DNA of 55,814 nucleotides from Sphingomonas sp. GTDB lineage: Bacteria > Pseudomonadota > Alphaproteobacteria > Sphingomonadales > Sphingomonadaceae. How positions within the stretch are numbered: the first letter of the stretch is position 1; each line of letters starts with the position of its first letter. The notes under the pieces are model-generated. The model did no database searches, had not been told where the DNA came from, and was given only the letters and a program-made list of their open reading frames with translations. The translations under genes and the position numbers were made by a program. Of this stretch, positions 41,467 to 52,235 are shown one piece after another. The stretch covers positions 1 through 55,814 of the forward strand of contig NZ_JAPKNM010000076.1 of the NCBI RefSeq assembly GCF_026460985.1. Reading direction: 5' to 3'.

Positions 41467-42501
41467 TCAGATGATCATCGCGTCGTCGGACTTGGGATCG
41501 ACGAGAAGGATCTCGCCGCGGTCGGCCAGGCTCTTGGCGAGGCGGACGAGCGAGGATTGCGCCTCCTCGCAGTCGCGCGCGCGCACCGGACCCATTGCCG
41601 CCATGTCCTCGCGCATCAGCTTGGCCGCACGCTCGGTCATCGCGCCGAAGAACATCTGCTTGAGCTGGTCCGGGGCGCCCTTCAGCGCCATCGCCATCTC
41701 GCGCTTGTCGGCGTTGCGGACGATCGTCGAGATCGCGGTCGGCAACAGGTTCGCCAAATCCTCGAAGGTGAACATCAGCGCGCGGATGCGCTCGGCGCTG
41801 TCGGGCGCGCGGTTGTCGAGCGCGGTGAGCATCGCTTCCTCGGTCGAGCGGTCGAGCGAGTTGAACAGCTCGGCCATCGCCTCGTGCGGATCGCGCCGCT
41901 GCGAGCGCGACAAGTTGGTCATGAACTCGCTCTTGAGCGTCTGCTCGACCTGCTGGATCACTTCCTTCTGGACGGTCTCCATGCGCAGCATGCGCATCAC
42001 GACGTCGACCGAGAAGTCGCGCGGCAGCTCGGCGATCACGCGCGCGGCGTGATCGGGGCGCAGCTTGGACAGGATCACCGCGACGGTCTGCGGATATTCG
42101 TGCTTGAGCGCGCCGGCGAGCACGGTCTCGCTGACGTTGGAGAGCTTGTCCCACATCGTCCGGCCCGAGGGGCCGCGGATGTCCTCCATGATCTCCCGAA
42201 CCTTCTCGCCCGGCAGGATCCCGCCGAGCAGGCGCTCGGTGGTCTCGTAGCTGCCGTGGAGCGACGCCATCGAGGCGACTTCGCCGGTGAACTGGACGAG
42301 CAGATGCTCGACGACGTTCGCGGGAATGCGCCCCAGGCCCGAGATCGTCGAGGAGAGCTCCTTGATCTCGTCGGTGGTGAGCTGCTCCCAGATCGGGGCG
42401 CCATGCTGCTTGCCCAGTGCCAGCATCAGCGCGGCCGCGCGCTGCGCACCGCTATAGCGCTTGAGTTCGACCGGCTCGGCAATCGGCGCCATCAGGCTCA
42501 T
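41467..42501 (-). CDS. fliG: Flagellar motor switch protein FliG
   Basis: 344 aa. Three ARM-like domains: N-terminal YSGAQRAAALMLALGKQHGAPIWEQLT, middle EYPQTVAVILSKLRPDHAARVIAELP (the EHPQT-type motif) and C-terminal MFTFEDLANLLPTAISTIVRNADKREMAMALKGAP, which carries the charged torque residues. FliG links the MS ring to FliM and the stator. First gene of a fliG-fliH unit divergent from the FlaEY-like gene. Confidence 0.96.
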   Translation of the reverse strand: MSLMAPIAEPVELKRYSGAQRAAALMLALGKQHGAPIWEQLTTDEIKELSSTISGLGRIPANVVEHLLVQFTGEVASMASLHGSYETTERLLGGILPGEKVREIMEDIRGPSGRTMWDKLSNVSETVLAGALKHEYPQTVAVILSKLRPDHAARVIAELPRDFSVDVVMRMLRMETVQKEVIQQVEQTLKSEFMTNLSRSQRRDPHEAMAELFNSLDRSTEEAMLTALDNRAPDSAERIRALMFTFEDLANLLPTAISTIVRNADKREMAMALKGAPDQLKQMFFGAMTERAAKLMREDMAAMGPVRARDCEEAQSSLVRLAKSLADRGEILLVDPKSDDAMII

Positions 42502-42554
42502 TCTGGACCCCTCGCGGAAAATTCGTGGGCGGACGCAAGAAAGCGTTCACTCAT

Positions 42555-42565
42555 CCTATTATAGG
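42555..42565. promoter_or_regulatory. Symmetric CCTATTATAGG between fliG and the FlaEY-like gene
   Basis: The minus strand reads CCTATAATAGG towards fliG; the plus strand reads CCTATTATAGG towards 42590. The symmetric element could be a shared -10 for both directions. Confidence 0.45.
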
Positions 42566-42589
42566 AGCGTGGGGGAAGGGTCGGCTTTC

Positions 42590-45355
42590 ATGACGGTTAA
42601 TTTCTCAAGCAGTCTGGCGGGGTTGAGCCTGCTCACGGGCACGAACGCGTTCACTTCGGTGAGCGAGGTCACCTATGACAGCAAGGCCGTGCGTGCCGCC
42701 AAGGCGCTGTTCACGCTCGAGGAGACCACGCCGCCCTGGAAGGAGGCGCTGACCAGCACCCCGCTCTCGACCCAGGCCTCCACGATCAAGGCGATGAAGA
42801 CGATCATCGACAAGGCGGGAACCGGCTCGGACACGCTGCCCGAGGACGTCCAGACCTCGTTCATCGCCTACAAGGCGCTGGACCGGCTGCGCGTGCTCGC
42901 CGAAGCCGCGTCGGCGAAGACGATGTCCGCCGCGCAGCGCACCTCGCTGCAGAAGAGCTTCGCGCAGGGGCTGACCGACCTGCAATCCTTCCTGGTCAAC
43001 GCGCCTTCCGACAAGATCAACCTGGCCTTCTACCAGCCCAATCGCGGCCTCAACAGCATCGCGATCGGCGCGCCCGATCAGTACAAGGTCCCCGGCAAGG
43101 GGCTGGTCAAGGCACGCACCGACGCGCTTCCCGGCCTCACCGGCCAGGAGAAATTCTCGGTGACGCTGGCCAAGCCCGGCGCGACCGATACGGTCACCGT
43201 CGATCTGTCGCAGGGGCCGCAGCCGCCGACGGTGGATTCGGTCACCACCGCGATCAACGCCGCGATCGCCGCCATTCCCCAGCGCAATGTCGACGGCACG
43301 GTGCGCCTCGACGCCCAGGGCAACCCGGTGCCGCGCTGGATGGCGCGGTTCGAGGCGGCCAAGAGCGGCGACAAATGGGGCATGACGCTCAACGCGCCGA
43401 GCGGAGTCGAGCGCGTCACGCTCGACGAGATCGGCGCGAAGGACGCGCTGGTGGTCGCCACCGGCCAGACCGCGCTCGACGCGCCGACCGCGACCAGCGT
43501 GTTCCGGATCGACGATCCGGCGGGCGCCGCGACGCGCAATTCGATGGCGACGATCTCGGCGCTCGATCGCGCGGGGACCGCCCGCGCGGCCCTGCTCGGC
43601 AAGACCACGACCAACACCACCACCAAGACCGACATGGACGGCAAGGTCACCACGGTGACCACCAAGACCAGCAACGTTTACGCCAACACCGACGCGATGT
43701 CGGTGGCGACCGACGCCTTCGGCAACTCCTATGTCGTCGGTACGACCAAGGGCGATCTCGGCGCCAACCGTTCGGACGGTGACGACAATCTGTTCCTCAC
43801 CAAGATGGACGGCGAGGGCAGGGTGCTGTGGCAGCGCAGCCTCGGCGCCGGCGGCTCGTCCTCGGGCGCGGCGGTGAGCATCGCGCCCGACGGCAACGTC
43901 GTCGTGGCGGGCACGGTCAACGGCAGCTTCAACGGGGCGTCGACCGACGGCGACATGCTCGTCGCCAAGTTCGACGCGGAAGGCGACGAGAAATTCTCGA
44001 CCGTGGTGCGCTCGACCGGGGCGGACACCGCCAAGGCGCTGGCGATCGGCGCCGACGGCTCGATCTTCGTCGGCGGCAAGGCCGCGAGCGGCGGCGGGGA
44101 CGCCTTCGTCGCGCGGATCGACGCCACCGGCAAGCTCGCCGAGCGGCGGACGATCGCGGGAGCCGGCAGCGGCAGCGTCAACGGCCTCGCGGTCGACGGC
44201 AGCGGCAATGTGCTCGCCTTGGTCTCCAACAACGGCGTGGCGGAGGTGCGCAAGCTCAGCGGCTCGGCGCTCACCACCGAATTGGGCACGATCAGCCTCG
44301 GCACTGCCGATGCGCGCGCGATCGCGGTTGCCGACGACGGCACCATCGCGGTGGGCGGCGCGACCGGCGCGGCGCTGAACGGCACCCAGGTCAACGGCAC
44401 GAGCGGCGCCCGCGACGGCTTCGTCGCGCGGATCGATTCCGGCCTGTCGGGCGCGAGCGTGACCTATCTCGGCTCCTCGGCCGACGACCAGGTCGACAGC
44501 ATCGCCTTCATGAACGGCGAGCTCTATGCCGGCGGCCGCACCACGGGCGATCTCGGCGCGACGCGCAAGGGCGCGACCGACGGCTTCGTGTCGCGGATCG
44601 ACATGGCGACCGGCGCGATCGAGAACACCAACCAGTTCGGCGCCTCGCTACTGCGCACCGAGCCGGTGCGCATCGCCGCCAGCAAGGGCGGCGCGAGCAG
44701 CCTCTCGGCATTGGGCTTCGGGCGCGGCACGATCAACGCCGAGGTTTCCGACAAGGTGACCACGCAAACCTCGCTGCGCCCCGGCGACAGCTTCTCGATC
44801 CGCGTCGACGACGGAACCCTGCGCAAGATCGAGATCACCGCCGACGACACGATGAAGACGCTGGCCGATCGCATCCGCGGGATCACCGGATCGAAGGCGA
44901 CGATCACCACGCCCAAGACCGGCAGCACGCAGTCGCTCCGGATCGACACCAAGGCGGGGCATTCGATCCAGTTCGTCGCGGGGCCGGGCGACACCGACGC
45001 GCTCGCCAAGCTCGGCATCGATCCGCAGCGGATCGAATCCCCCGAGACCGTCTCGAAGAGCGCGCCCAAGGTGCGCCCGGGCGGCAGCTTCGGCCTGATG
45101 CTGACCGAGGCGCTCAACATCTCGACCGAGGCCGACGCCAAGGTGGCGATGAAGAAGGTCGAGGAAGCGGTCTCGATGTCGCAGACCGCCTATCGCTCGC
45201 TTTATTGGGACGACGGCAAGGCCCGCCTGGTCGACGGCGTCAAGAACACCGCGACCGGCACGCAATCGACCGCGCGCGAGACCGCGCAGCTCAAAAACTA
45301 TCAGGCGGCACTTTCGCGGCTCAGCGCCGGCGCCTCCTCAAGCCTGGGATTCTGA
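42590..45355 (+). CDS. Beta-propeller flagellar regulatory protein, FlaEY-like
   Basis: 921 aa from ATG 42590. N-terminal helical part (about 1-130), then at about 365-720 repeating units of the type DAFGNSYVVGTTKGDLG..NLFLTKMDGEGRVLWQ, typical of an SBBP-type beta-propeller. Near the end is a flagellin hook-IN-like stretch (about 735-835: LRPGDSFSIRVDDGTLRKIEITADDTMKTLADRIRGITG), which occurs in flagellin, FlgK and FliD. Overall layout recalls the large Caulobacter FlaEY protein involved in flagellin regulation or filament growth. No signal peptide, so flagellar export is possible. Followed directly by flgB. Function not established. Confidence 0.55.
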   Translation: MTVNFSSSLAGLSLLTGTNAFTSVSEVTYDSKAVRAAKALFTLEETTPPWKEALTSTPLSTQASTIKAMKTIIDKAGTGSDTLPEDVQTSFIAYKALDRLRVLAEAASAKTMSAAQRTSLQKSFAQGLTDLQSFLVNAPSDKINLAFYQPNRGLNSIAIGAPDQYKVPGKGLVKARTDALPGLTGQEKFSVTLAKPGATDTVTVDLSQGPQPPTVDSVTTAINAAIAAIPQRNVDGTVRLDAQGNPVPRWMARFEAAKSGDKWGMTLNAPSGVERVTLDEIGAKDALVVATGQTALDAPTATSVFRIDDPAGAATRNSMATISALDRAGTARAALLGKTTTNTTTKTDMDGKVTTVTTKTSNVYANTDAMSVATDAFGNSYVVGTTKGDLGANRSDGDDNLFLTKMDGEGRVLWQRSLGAGGSSSGAAVSIAPDGNVVVAGTVNGSFNGASTDGDMLVAKFDAEGDEKFSTVVRSTGADTAKALAIGADGSIFVGGKAASGGGDAFVARIDATGKLAERRTIAGAGSGSVNGLAVDGSGNVLALVSNNGVAEVRKLSGSALTTELGTISLGTADARAIAVADDGTIAVGGATGAALNGTQVNGTSGARDGFVARIDSGLSGASVTYLGSSADDQVDSIAFMNGELYAGGRTTGDLGATRKGATDGFVSRIDMATGAIENTNQFGASLLRTEPVRIAASKGGASSLSALGFGRGTINAEVSDKVTTQTSLRPGDSFSIRVDDGTLRKIEITADDTMKTLADRIRGITGSKATITTPKTGSTQSLRIDTKAGHSIQFVAGPGDTDALAKLGIDPQRIESPETVSKSAPKVRPGGSFGLMLTEALNISTEADAKVAMKKVEEAVSMSQTAYRSLYWDDGKARLVDGVKNTATGTQSTARETAQLKNYQAALSRLSAGASSSLGF

Positions 45356-45357
45356 TC

Positions 45358-45765
45358 ATGAACACACCTCCGATCCTGGCCGGCATCCGCGAGCGGATGC
45401 AGAACCTGTCCGAGCGCCAGCGCGTGGTCGCCCAGAACCTCGCGAACAGCGAGACGCCGGGCTACAAGGCGCGCGAGGTCTCCGAGCCCAATTTCGCGAG
45501 CCTGGTGGGCGGCAGCGGCATGATCGCCGCGCCGCGCGTCGAGCTGACGTCGCGGATGAAGAGCCTCGGCGCGATCCAGCCGGTCGGCGCCGGCGTGATC
45601 CTCGACAAGGACATCACCGAGACCAAGCCCGACGGCAACAACGTCACGCTCGAGGACCAGCTGCTCAAGATGGGCGAGATCCAGGCCGACTTCACCGCGA
45701 TGACCGGTCTCTACCGCAAGCAGATGTCGATGCTGAAGACCGCGGTCGGCGGCCGCGGCGGCTGA
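45358..45765 (+). CDS. flgB: Proximal rod protein FlgB
   Basis: 135 aa from ATG 45358, two bases after the stop of the preceding gene. N-terminal rod motif: ILAGIRERMQNLSERQRVVAQNLANSETPGYKAREV; C-terminus VTLEDQLLKMGEIQADFTAMTGLYRKQMSMLKTAVGG. Together with FlgC (53583) it starts the rod. In most species flgB and flgC are neighbours; here they are 8 kb apart. Confidence 0.9.
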   Translation: MNTPPILAGIRERMQNLSERQRVVAQNLANSETPGYKAREVSEPNFASLVGGSGMIAAPRVELTSRMKSLGAIQPVGAGVILDKDITETKPDGNNVTLEDQLLKMGEIQADFTAMTGLYRKQMSMLKTAVGGRGG

Positions 45766-45827
45766 TAGCGGCGCGCTGTCGGGGGCTTGGGGCGCGGAGT
45801 GCGCTCTGTGGAGTAGCGAGATTCCAA

Positions 45828-45949
45828 TCCTCACCCGCCAGGGGGAGGTGTCGCCGAAGGCGACGGAGGGGGAGGAAGCACGCCGCGAGGTTAGTGCTTC
45901 CTCCCCCTCCGTCATGCTTCGCATGCCACCTCCCCCTGGCGGGGGAGGA
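45828..45949. repeat. 122-bp near-palindromic element
   Basis: Outer arms 45828-45850 and 45927-45949 and perfect 20-bp inner arms (45862-45881 and 45894-45913) fold into one long hairpin between the convergent flgB and the small Cys protein genes. Resembles a miniature inverted-repeat element; no target-site duplication checked. Confidence 0.75.
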
Positions 45950-46028
45950 TTTGGAACATCCGCAATCGGGCGGCACGCATCGCGCGGCGTTCGACGCATC
46001 CCCCGGGAAAAGCCAGACCCCCTGCCGC

Positions 46029-46202
46029 CTAGGTCCCAGCGGGAACGTCAGAGGCGAGATGCCAGCCGTGGCTGTCCTTCACCATCGGTTTGCCGCAGCC
46101 GATGCAATGGCTGCGCACCACCGGCCCGTCATGCCAGGCATGTGGTCTGTCGCGGTGATGTTGTCCGAAGATGCAACGCGGCAATTGCAGGAGGTTCATC
46201 GC
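46029..46202 (-). CDS. Small Cys/His-rich protein of unknown function
   Basis: 57 aa from ATG 46202, chosen because GGAGAA lies upstream. The longer frame to 46262 lacks a ribosome site. The pattern LPRCIFGQHHRDRPHAWHDGP..SHCIGCGKPMVKDSHGWH gives one early Cys and a CxxC with several His, compatible with a small zinc ribbon. Similar short Cys-pair proteins occur in sphingomonads. No link to flagella apparent. Confidence 0.5.
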   Translation of the reverse strand, partial: AMNLLQLPRCIFGQHHRDRPHAWHDGPVVRSHCIGCGKPMVKDSHGWHLASDVPAGT

Positions 46203-46332
46203 CGTTCTCCAGAGCCGGTCCGGGCTCCAGTCGAAGAGCATACACCTTCCAGGCGATATCACCTAGCGGCGTTATCGCATTGTTTCGAGGCGATCCGGAG
46301 GCGTGAGCGCGCCCGCTTGCGCGGGCTCGCCG

Positions 46333-46755
46333 TCACAGCTTCGCGTTGATCGAGATCGGCGCGGGTGCGTCCATGCCGCCGAGCCCGCCGCACGCGCCAT
46401 AGGTGGTGCTGCGCGTGCCGGTGAGGCGCTGCGCCTCGGCTGCGATCGCGCCCATCATCTCGACCGAAAGCTCGATCTGGCGCGACAGGATCTGCTGGTT
46501 GACCGTCGAGGCGTCGCGCAGGTTGCGGCTCGCGTCCGAAAGCTGGATGCGCTCCTCCTCGTCGAGCTTCTCGGCCCAATCGGGGCTCTCGCGCTTGAGC
46601 CGGGCGAAGTCGGCTTCGATCCGGCCGGTGAGGCGCAGCTTGGCCGCAGCGATCTCGCCGAGCTCGGGGACATAGGCCTTGCAGGCGAGCTGCTCGCTCT
46701 CTTCCTCCATGAGGGCCGTGAGCGAAACCATCGCGTCGATGAGCTGAACGGTCAT
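46333..46755 (-). CDS. flgN: Flagellar export chaperone FlgN
   Basis: 140 aa, all-helical. IDAMVSLTALMEEESEQLACKAYVPELGEIAAAKLRLTGRIEADFARL and a C-terminal amphipathic helix fit FlgN, the chaperone for FlgK and FlgL. The gene follows flgJ directly (TAATG overlap). Sequence conservation in this family is weak, so position and helical pattern carry weight. Confidence 0.75.
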   Translation of the reverse strand: MTVQLIDAMVSLTALMEEESEQLACKAYVPELGEIAAAKLRLTGRIEADFARLKRESPDWAEKLDEEERIQLSDASRNLRDASTVNQQILSRQIELSVEMMGAIAAEAQRLTGTRSTTYGACGGLGGMDAPAPISINAKL

Positions 46756-47042
46756 TATTGTCCCTGCTGGAGCTTGAGGATCGAATCGAGCACGGCGGGC
46801 GCGAGGCCGACGCCGCCGCGGCTGGCGATCTCGGTGCCGAGCTTCTCGGCGAGAACGCCCTGGAACATCTCTTCGCCGGCGCCGCCGTTGAACTCGCCCT
46901 TCTGGACGCTTTCGAGCATCATCTTGGTCATCTGGCCCAGGAACATCGCCTCGAATTCCTTGGCGGTCTCGGCGTTCTTAGGATCGACCTTGCGGACCGG
47001 GGCGGTCGCGGAGGCGGCGGAAAGGGCGTTGAGTTCGTTCAT
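46755..47042 (-). CDS. flgJ: Rod-binding protein FlgJ, short form
   Basis: 95 aa from ATG 47042, which overlaps the flgI stop (TGATG). Only the N-terminal rod-binding domain is present: AKEFEAMFLGQMTKMMLESVQKGEFNGGAGEEMFQGVLAEKLGTEIASRGGVGLAPAVLDSIL. The muramidase half of enteric FlgJ is missing, as in other alphaproteobacteria; the transglycosylase at 10487 may supply that function. Confidence 0.92.
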   Translation of the reverse strand: MNELNALSAASATAPVRKVDPKNAETAKEFEAMFLGQMTKMMLESVQKGEFNGGAGEEMFQGVLAEKLGTEIASRGGVGLAPAVLDSILKLQQGQ

Positions 47043-48145
47043 CACTGGACCTCGATCTCGGCCTGGAGCGCGCCGGCGCTCTTCACGGCCTGAAGGATGG
47101 TGATCAGGTCGCGCGGGGACACGCCGAGCGTGTTCAGCCCGCTGACCAGCGACTGGAGCGAGGCGCCGCTGACCATGGCGAGATGCGCGCCGTTGCCGTC
47201 GTCGACCTGGACCTGGGTGCGTGGCACCACGGTGGTCTCGCCGTTCGACAGCGGCGCGGGCTGCGAGACCTGCGGACGCTCGGAGACGGTGATGGTGAGG
47301 CCGCCCTGCGCGATCGCAACGGGAGTGATCCGCACGTCGTTGTTCATGACGACGGTGCCCGAGGCCTCGTTGATCACGACGCGCGCCGGCTGGTCGACCT
47401 TGACCTCGAGATCGCCGACGCGGGTGACGAGATCGATGACGTTGCCGACGAAGTTGGCGGCGGGCGCGACCTGGACCGTGCCCGGGTCGAGCACGATCGC
47501 GCTGCCCGGGAAGCGGCCGTTGATCGCGCTGGCGATGCGGTCGGCGGTGGCGAAATCGGGGTTCTTGAGCGCGAGCTTGAGGCTCGCGGCGGATTGGAGC
47601 GAATAGGGGACCTCGCGCTCGACGATCGCGCCGCCGGCGATCCGCGCCGAAGTGGTGACGCCGCGCGTGACGCTCGCCGCCGCACCCTGGCCCTTGAAGC
47701 CCGAGACCGCGACCGGGCCCTGCGCCACGGCATAGATCTCGCCGTCGAGCGCGCGCAGCGACGAGGCGATCAGCGTGCCGCCCTGCAGGCTGGACGCGTC
47801 GCCCAGCGCGGAGACCTGCACGTCGATCCGCGAGCCGGAACGCGAGAAGGGCGGCATGGTCGCGGTGATCGAGACCGCCGCCACGTTCTGCGTGCGCATG
47901 TTCGTGCCACGGATGTTGACGCCCATCCGCTCGAGCATCGCCTGCATCGATTCCTCGGTGAAGGGCGCGTTGCGCATGCGATCGCCCGTGCCGGCGAGGC
48001 CGACGACGAGGCCGTATCCGACGAGCTGGTTCTCGCGGACATTCTCGACATCGACGATGTCCTTGATCCGCGTCTGCGCCAGCGCGTTCGGGCTGGCGAT
48101 CAGCGCCAGGAGCATCAGGAGGAGCGGGGCGGCGAACCGGTGCAT
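47042..48145 (-). CDS. flgI: P-ring protein FlgI
   Basis: 367 aa from ATG 48145, chosen because a signal peptide follows (RFAAPLLLMLLALIASPNALA). RIKDIVDVENVRENQLVGYGLVVGLAGTGD, NAPFTEESMQAMLERMGVNI and the C-terminal SLQSLVSGLNTLGVSPRDLITILQAVKSAGALQAEIEVQ are typical. It forms the periplasmic P ring. First of flgI-flgJ-flgN. Confidence 0.96.
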   Translation of the reverse strand: MHRFAAPLLLMLLALIASPNALAQTRIKDIVDVENVRENQLVGYGLVVGLAGTGDRMRNAPFTEESMQAMLERMGVNIRGTNMRTQNVAAVSITATMPPFSRSGSRIDVQVSALGDASSLQGGTLIASSLRALDGEIYAVAQGPVAVSGFKGQGAAASVTRGVTTSARIAGGAIVEREVPYSLQSAASLKLALKNPDFATADRIASAINGRFPGSAIVLDPGTVQVAPAANFVGNVIDLVTRVGDLEVKVDQPARVVINEASGTVVMNNDVRITPVAIAQGGLTITVSERPQVSQPAPLSNGETTVVPRTQVQVDDGNGAHLAMVSGASLQSLVSGLNTLGVSPRDLITILQAVKSAGALQAEIEVQ

Positions 48146-48183
48146 AAACCCTCGGGAAAAGTGGAAAATCCGCGGTAACTTTC

Positions 48184-48193
48184 TTATAGAGGG
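48184..48193. promoter_or_regulatory. CTATAAG element between flgI and fliX
   Basis: The minus strand reads CCCTCTATAAGAAAG, about 40 bases before flgI; the plus strand reads CTTATAGAGGG before fliX. No GGCA-N5-TGCC site nearby. Confidence 0.4.
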
Positions 48194-48228
48194 ATTAAGC
48201 CCAATGCGGGCCGAGAGGACCTGATTTC

Positions 48229-48651
48229 GTGCGTATCGACAGCCTGACGCCGCTGATGGCACGCAGCCTGCTGGCTGCGCTGCCCAAGGCTGCGCCGGGT
48301 TTTCCGGTCGCCGAGGAGGAGGCCGCGGCCCGGCAGATGCCGGTGCCGATGCAGGGTCCCGGCACCAACCAGCCCGTGCCTTCGGTGGCGATGCTGGTGA
48401 CGCTCGCCGCCGCGGACCCCGCGATCGAGCGCCGCCGCAAGCAGGCCAAGGATGCCGAGCGCGGGATCGACGCGCTCGAGCGGCTCCACAAGGAACTGGC
48501 GACGGGCACCCCCAGCGTCGAACGGCTGCGCGAGATCGTCGAATGGTCGGAGAATTTCGAGGCGTCGGACGATCCGGTGCTCCAGTCGATCCTCTCCGAA
48601 ATCGAGCTGCGCGTCCGCGTCGAGCTCGCCAAGCTCGACGTTCAGGCTTAG
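48229..48651 (+). CDS. fliX: Flagellar assembly regulator FliX
   Basis: 140 aa, GTG start. It matches FliX by size and by its C-terminal half: VAMLVTLAAADPAIERRRKQAKDAERGIDALERLHKELATGTPSVERLREIV. In Caulobacter FliX binds FlbD and ties its activity to completion of the early basal body. It is divergent from flgI, also as in Caulobacter. Its presence alongside flbD supports a retained checkpoint. Confidence 0.85.
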   Translation: MRIDSLTPLMARSLLAALPKAAPGFPVAEEEAAARQMPVPMQGPGTNQPVPSVAMLVTLAAADPAIERRRKQAKDAERGIDALERLHKELATGTPSVERLREIVEWSENFEASDDPVLQSILSEIELRVRVELAKLDVQA

Positions 48652-48664
48652 TCCTTACGTTATT

Positions 48665-48685
48665 CCCCTCCCTGCAAGGGAGGGG
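48665..48685. repeat. REP-like palindrome CCCCTCCCT/AGGGAGGGG
   Basis: Perfect 9-bp stem with loop GCA after fliX. Related units lie at 48795-48819 and 55754-55777. Confidence 0.7.
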
Positions 48686-48699
48686 TTAGGGGTGGGTGT

Positions 48700-48734
48700 A
48701 GCGAAGGGCGGAGCTCGATGCTCCGCCCTTCGCT
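48700..48734. terminator. Two-way terminator between fliX and katG
   Basis: AGCGAAGGGCGGAG and CTCCGCCCTTCGCT form a perfect 14-bp stem with a 7-base loop, followed on the plus strand by GTTTTG. It lies between convergent genes. Confidence 0.75.
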
Positions 48735-48765
48735 GTTTTGGCGGATCGGGAATGAGTCTTTTCGG

Positions 48766-48819
48766 GCGCGCAGACGCGCGCACCCACCCCCAAACCCCTC
48801 CCTGCAAAGCAGGGAGGGG
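48766..48819. repeat. Composite repeat, copy 1
   Basis: GCGCGCAGACGCGCGCACCC (starting at 48766) followed by ACCCC and then the palindrome CCCCTCCCTGC/GCAGGGAGGGG (48795-48819). The same set occurs in the opposite orientation at 55754-55806. Confidence 0.7.
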
Positions 48820-48831
48820 AGTCCTTAGGGC

Positions 48832-51114
<2,283 letters not shown>

Positions 51115-51125
51115 TCACCGCAAGC

Positions 51126-51155
51126 GCGAAAATAAATGACGCGCTGCAGCGTCAT
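51126..51155 (-). terminator. Terminator after flhB
   Basis: On the minus strand ATGACGC-TGCAGC-GCGTCAT is followed by TTATTTT, ten bases after the flhB stop. Confidence 0.75.
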
Positions 51156-51164
51156 CGCGCGTTG

Positions 51165-52235
51165 TTACCGCTTCGCCTTGGCGATCCTGAGTACGTAGCT
51201 GATCACTTCCGCCACGGCGGCATAATGCTCGACCGGGATCGGATGGTCGATCTCGGCCGAGGCGTAGAGCGCGCGGGCGAGGGGGCGATTCTCGACCAGC
51301 GGGATATTGTGCTCGCCGGCGATCTCGCGGATCTTGAGCGCGAGCGCGTCGACGCCCTTGGCGACGACCACCGGGGCGTTCATCGCGCCGTGATCGTACT
51401 GGAGCGCGACGGCGTAATGGGTCGGGTTGGTGATCACCACGCTGGCCTTGGGCACGTTGGCCATCATCCGGCTCTTGGCCCGCTGCATCTGGAGCTGGCG
51501 GATCTTGCCCTTGATCTTCGGGTCGCCCTCGCTCTGCTTATACTCGTCCTTGATCTCCTGCTTCGTCATCCGCATCTTTTTCAGGAACGCGAAGCGCTGC
51601 CAGGCGAAGTCGAACAGCGCGAGCGCGCCGACCAGCATCGCGATCGGCACCAGCATCGCATGGACGATGTCGTTCGCGGCCGCGCCCATCGAGACCATGT
51701 CGGCGCCGACCAGCCGGTCGATCCCCGCGGCATGCGGCCAGGCGATCCACGCGCCGATGCCGACGACGAGGCAGAGCTTGGCGAGCGTCTTGACGAACTC
51801 GATCAGCGACTGCTTGCTGAAGGTGCGCAGGAAGCCGCTCACCGGATTGAGCTTGGACCATTTGGGCTTGATCCGGCTGAACGACAGCATCGGCCTGCCC
51901 TGGAGGAAGCCACCGAGCAGCGCGAAGCCGAACAGGGCGGCGAGGATCGGCGTGAGCGTGGTGAAGATCGCGCCGAACAGGCCGGTCGCGAAATCCTGCG
52001 CGCCGGCCGGGTCCATGCGGAAATCCTCCGCGCTGCCCCAGAGCCGGATGAACAGCGACCCCATCGCTTGCATCGTATAGGTGCCGAGACCGCCCATCAC
52101 GACCAGCGCCGCGACGAACATCGCGGCGTGCTTCATTTCGGGCGCCATCGGCACTTCGCCGCGTTGGCGGGCGTCCTCGAGCTTCTTGTCTGTTGGGGCT
52201 TCTGTCTTGTCTTCCTGGTCCGTATCGCCCGACAT
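51165..52235 (-). CDS. flhB: Flagellar export switch protein FlhB
   Basis: 356 aa from ATG 52235, overlapping the fliR stop. Four membrane helices, then the cytoplasmic domain with the autocleavage motif NPTH (VVITNPTHYAVAL) followed by YDHGAMNAPVVVAKGVDALALKIREIAGEHNIPLVENRPLARALY. The N-terminus is charged (DQEDKTEAPTDKKLEDARQRGE), typical. FlhB switches substrate class together with FliK. Last gene of flgC-fliE-fliQ-fliR-flhB. Confidence 0.97.
   Translation of the reverse strand: MSGDTDQEDKTEAPTDKKLEDARQRGEVPMAPEMKHAAMFVAALVVMGGLGTYTMQAMGSLFIRLWGSAEDFRMDPAGAQDFATGLFGAIFTTLTPILAALFGFALLGGFLQGRPMLSFSRIKPKWSKLNPVSGFLRTFSKQSLIEFVKTLAKLCLVVGIGAWIAWPHAAGIDRLVGADMVSMGAAANDIVHAMLVPIAMLVGALALFDFAWQRFAFLKKMRMTKQEIKDEYKQSEGDPKIKGKIRQLQMQRAKSRMMANVPKASVVITNPTHYAVALQYDHGAMNAPVVVAKGVDALALKIREIAGEHNIPLVENRPLARALYASAEIDHPIPVEHYAAVAEVISYVLRIAKAKR

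Noticed and set aside
48146..48262. Upstream extension of flgI
   Set aside because: It would run through the promoter element and bury the signal peptide; ATG 48145 gives a normal FlgI.
48665..48819. Repeated GC-rich palindromes as a CRISPR array
   Set aside because: Units are unequal, spacing is irregular, and no cas genes are present; they are REP-like.
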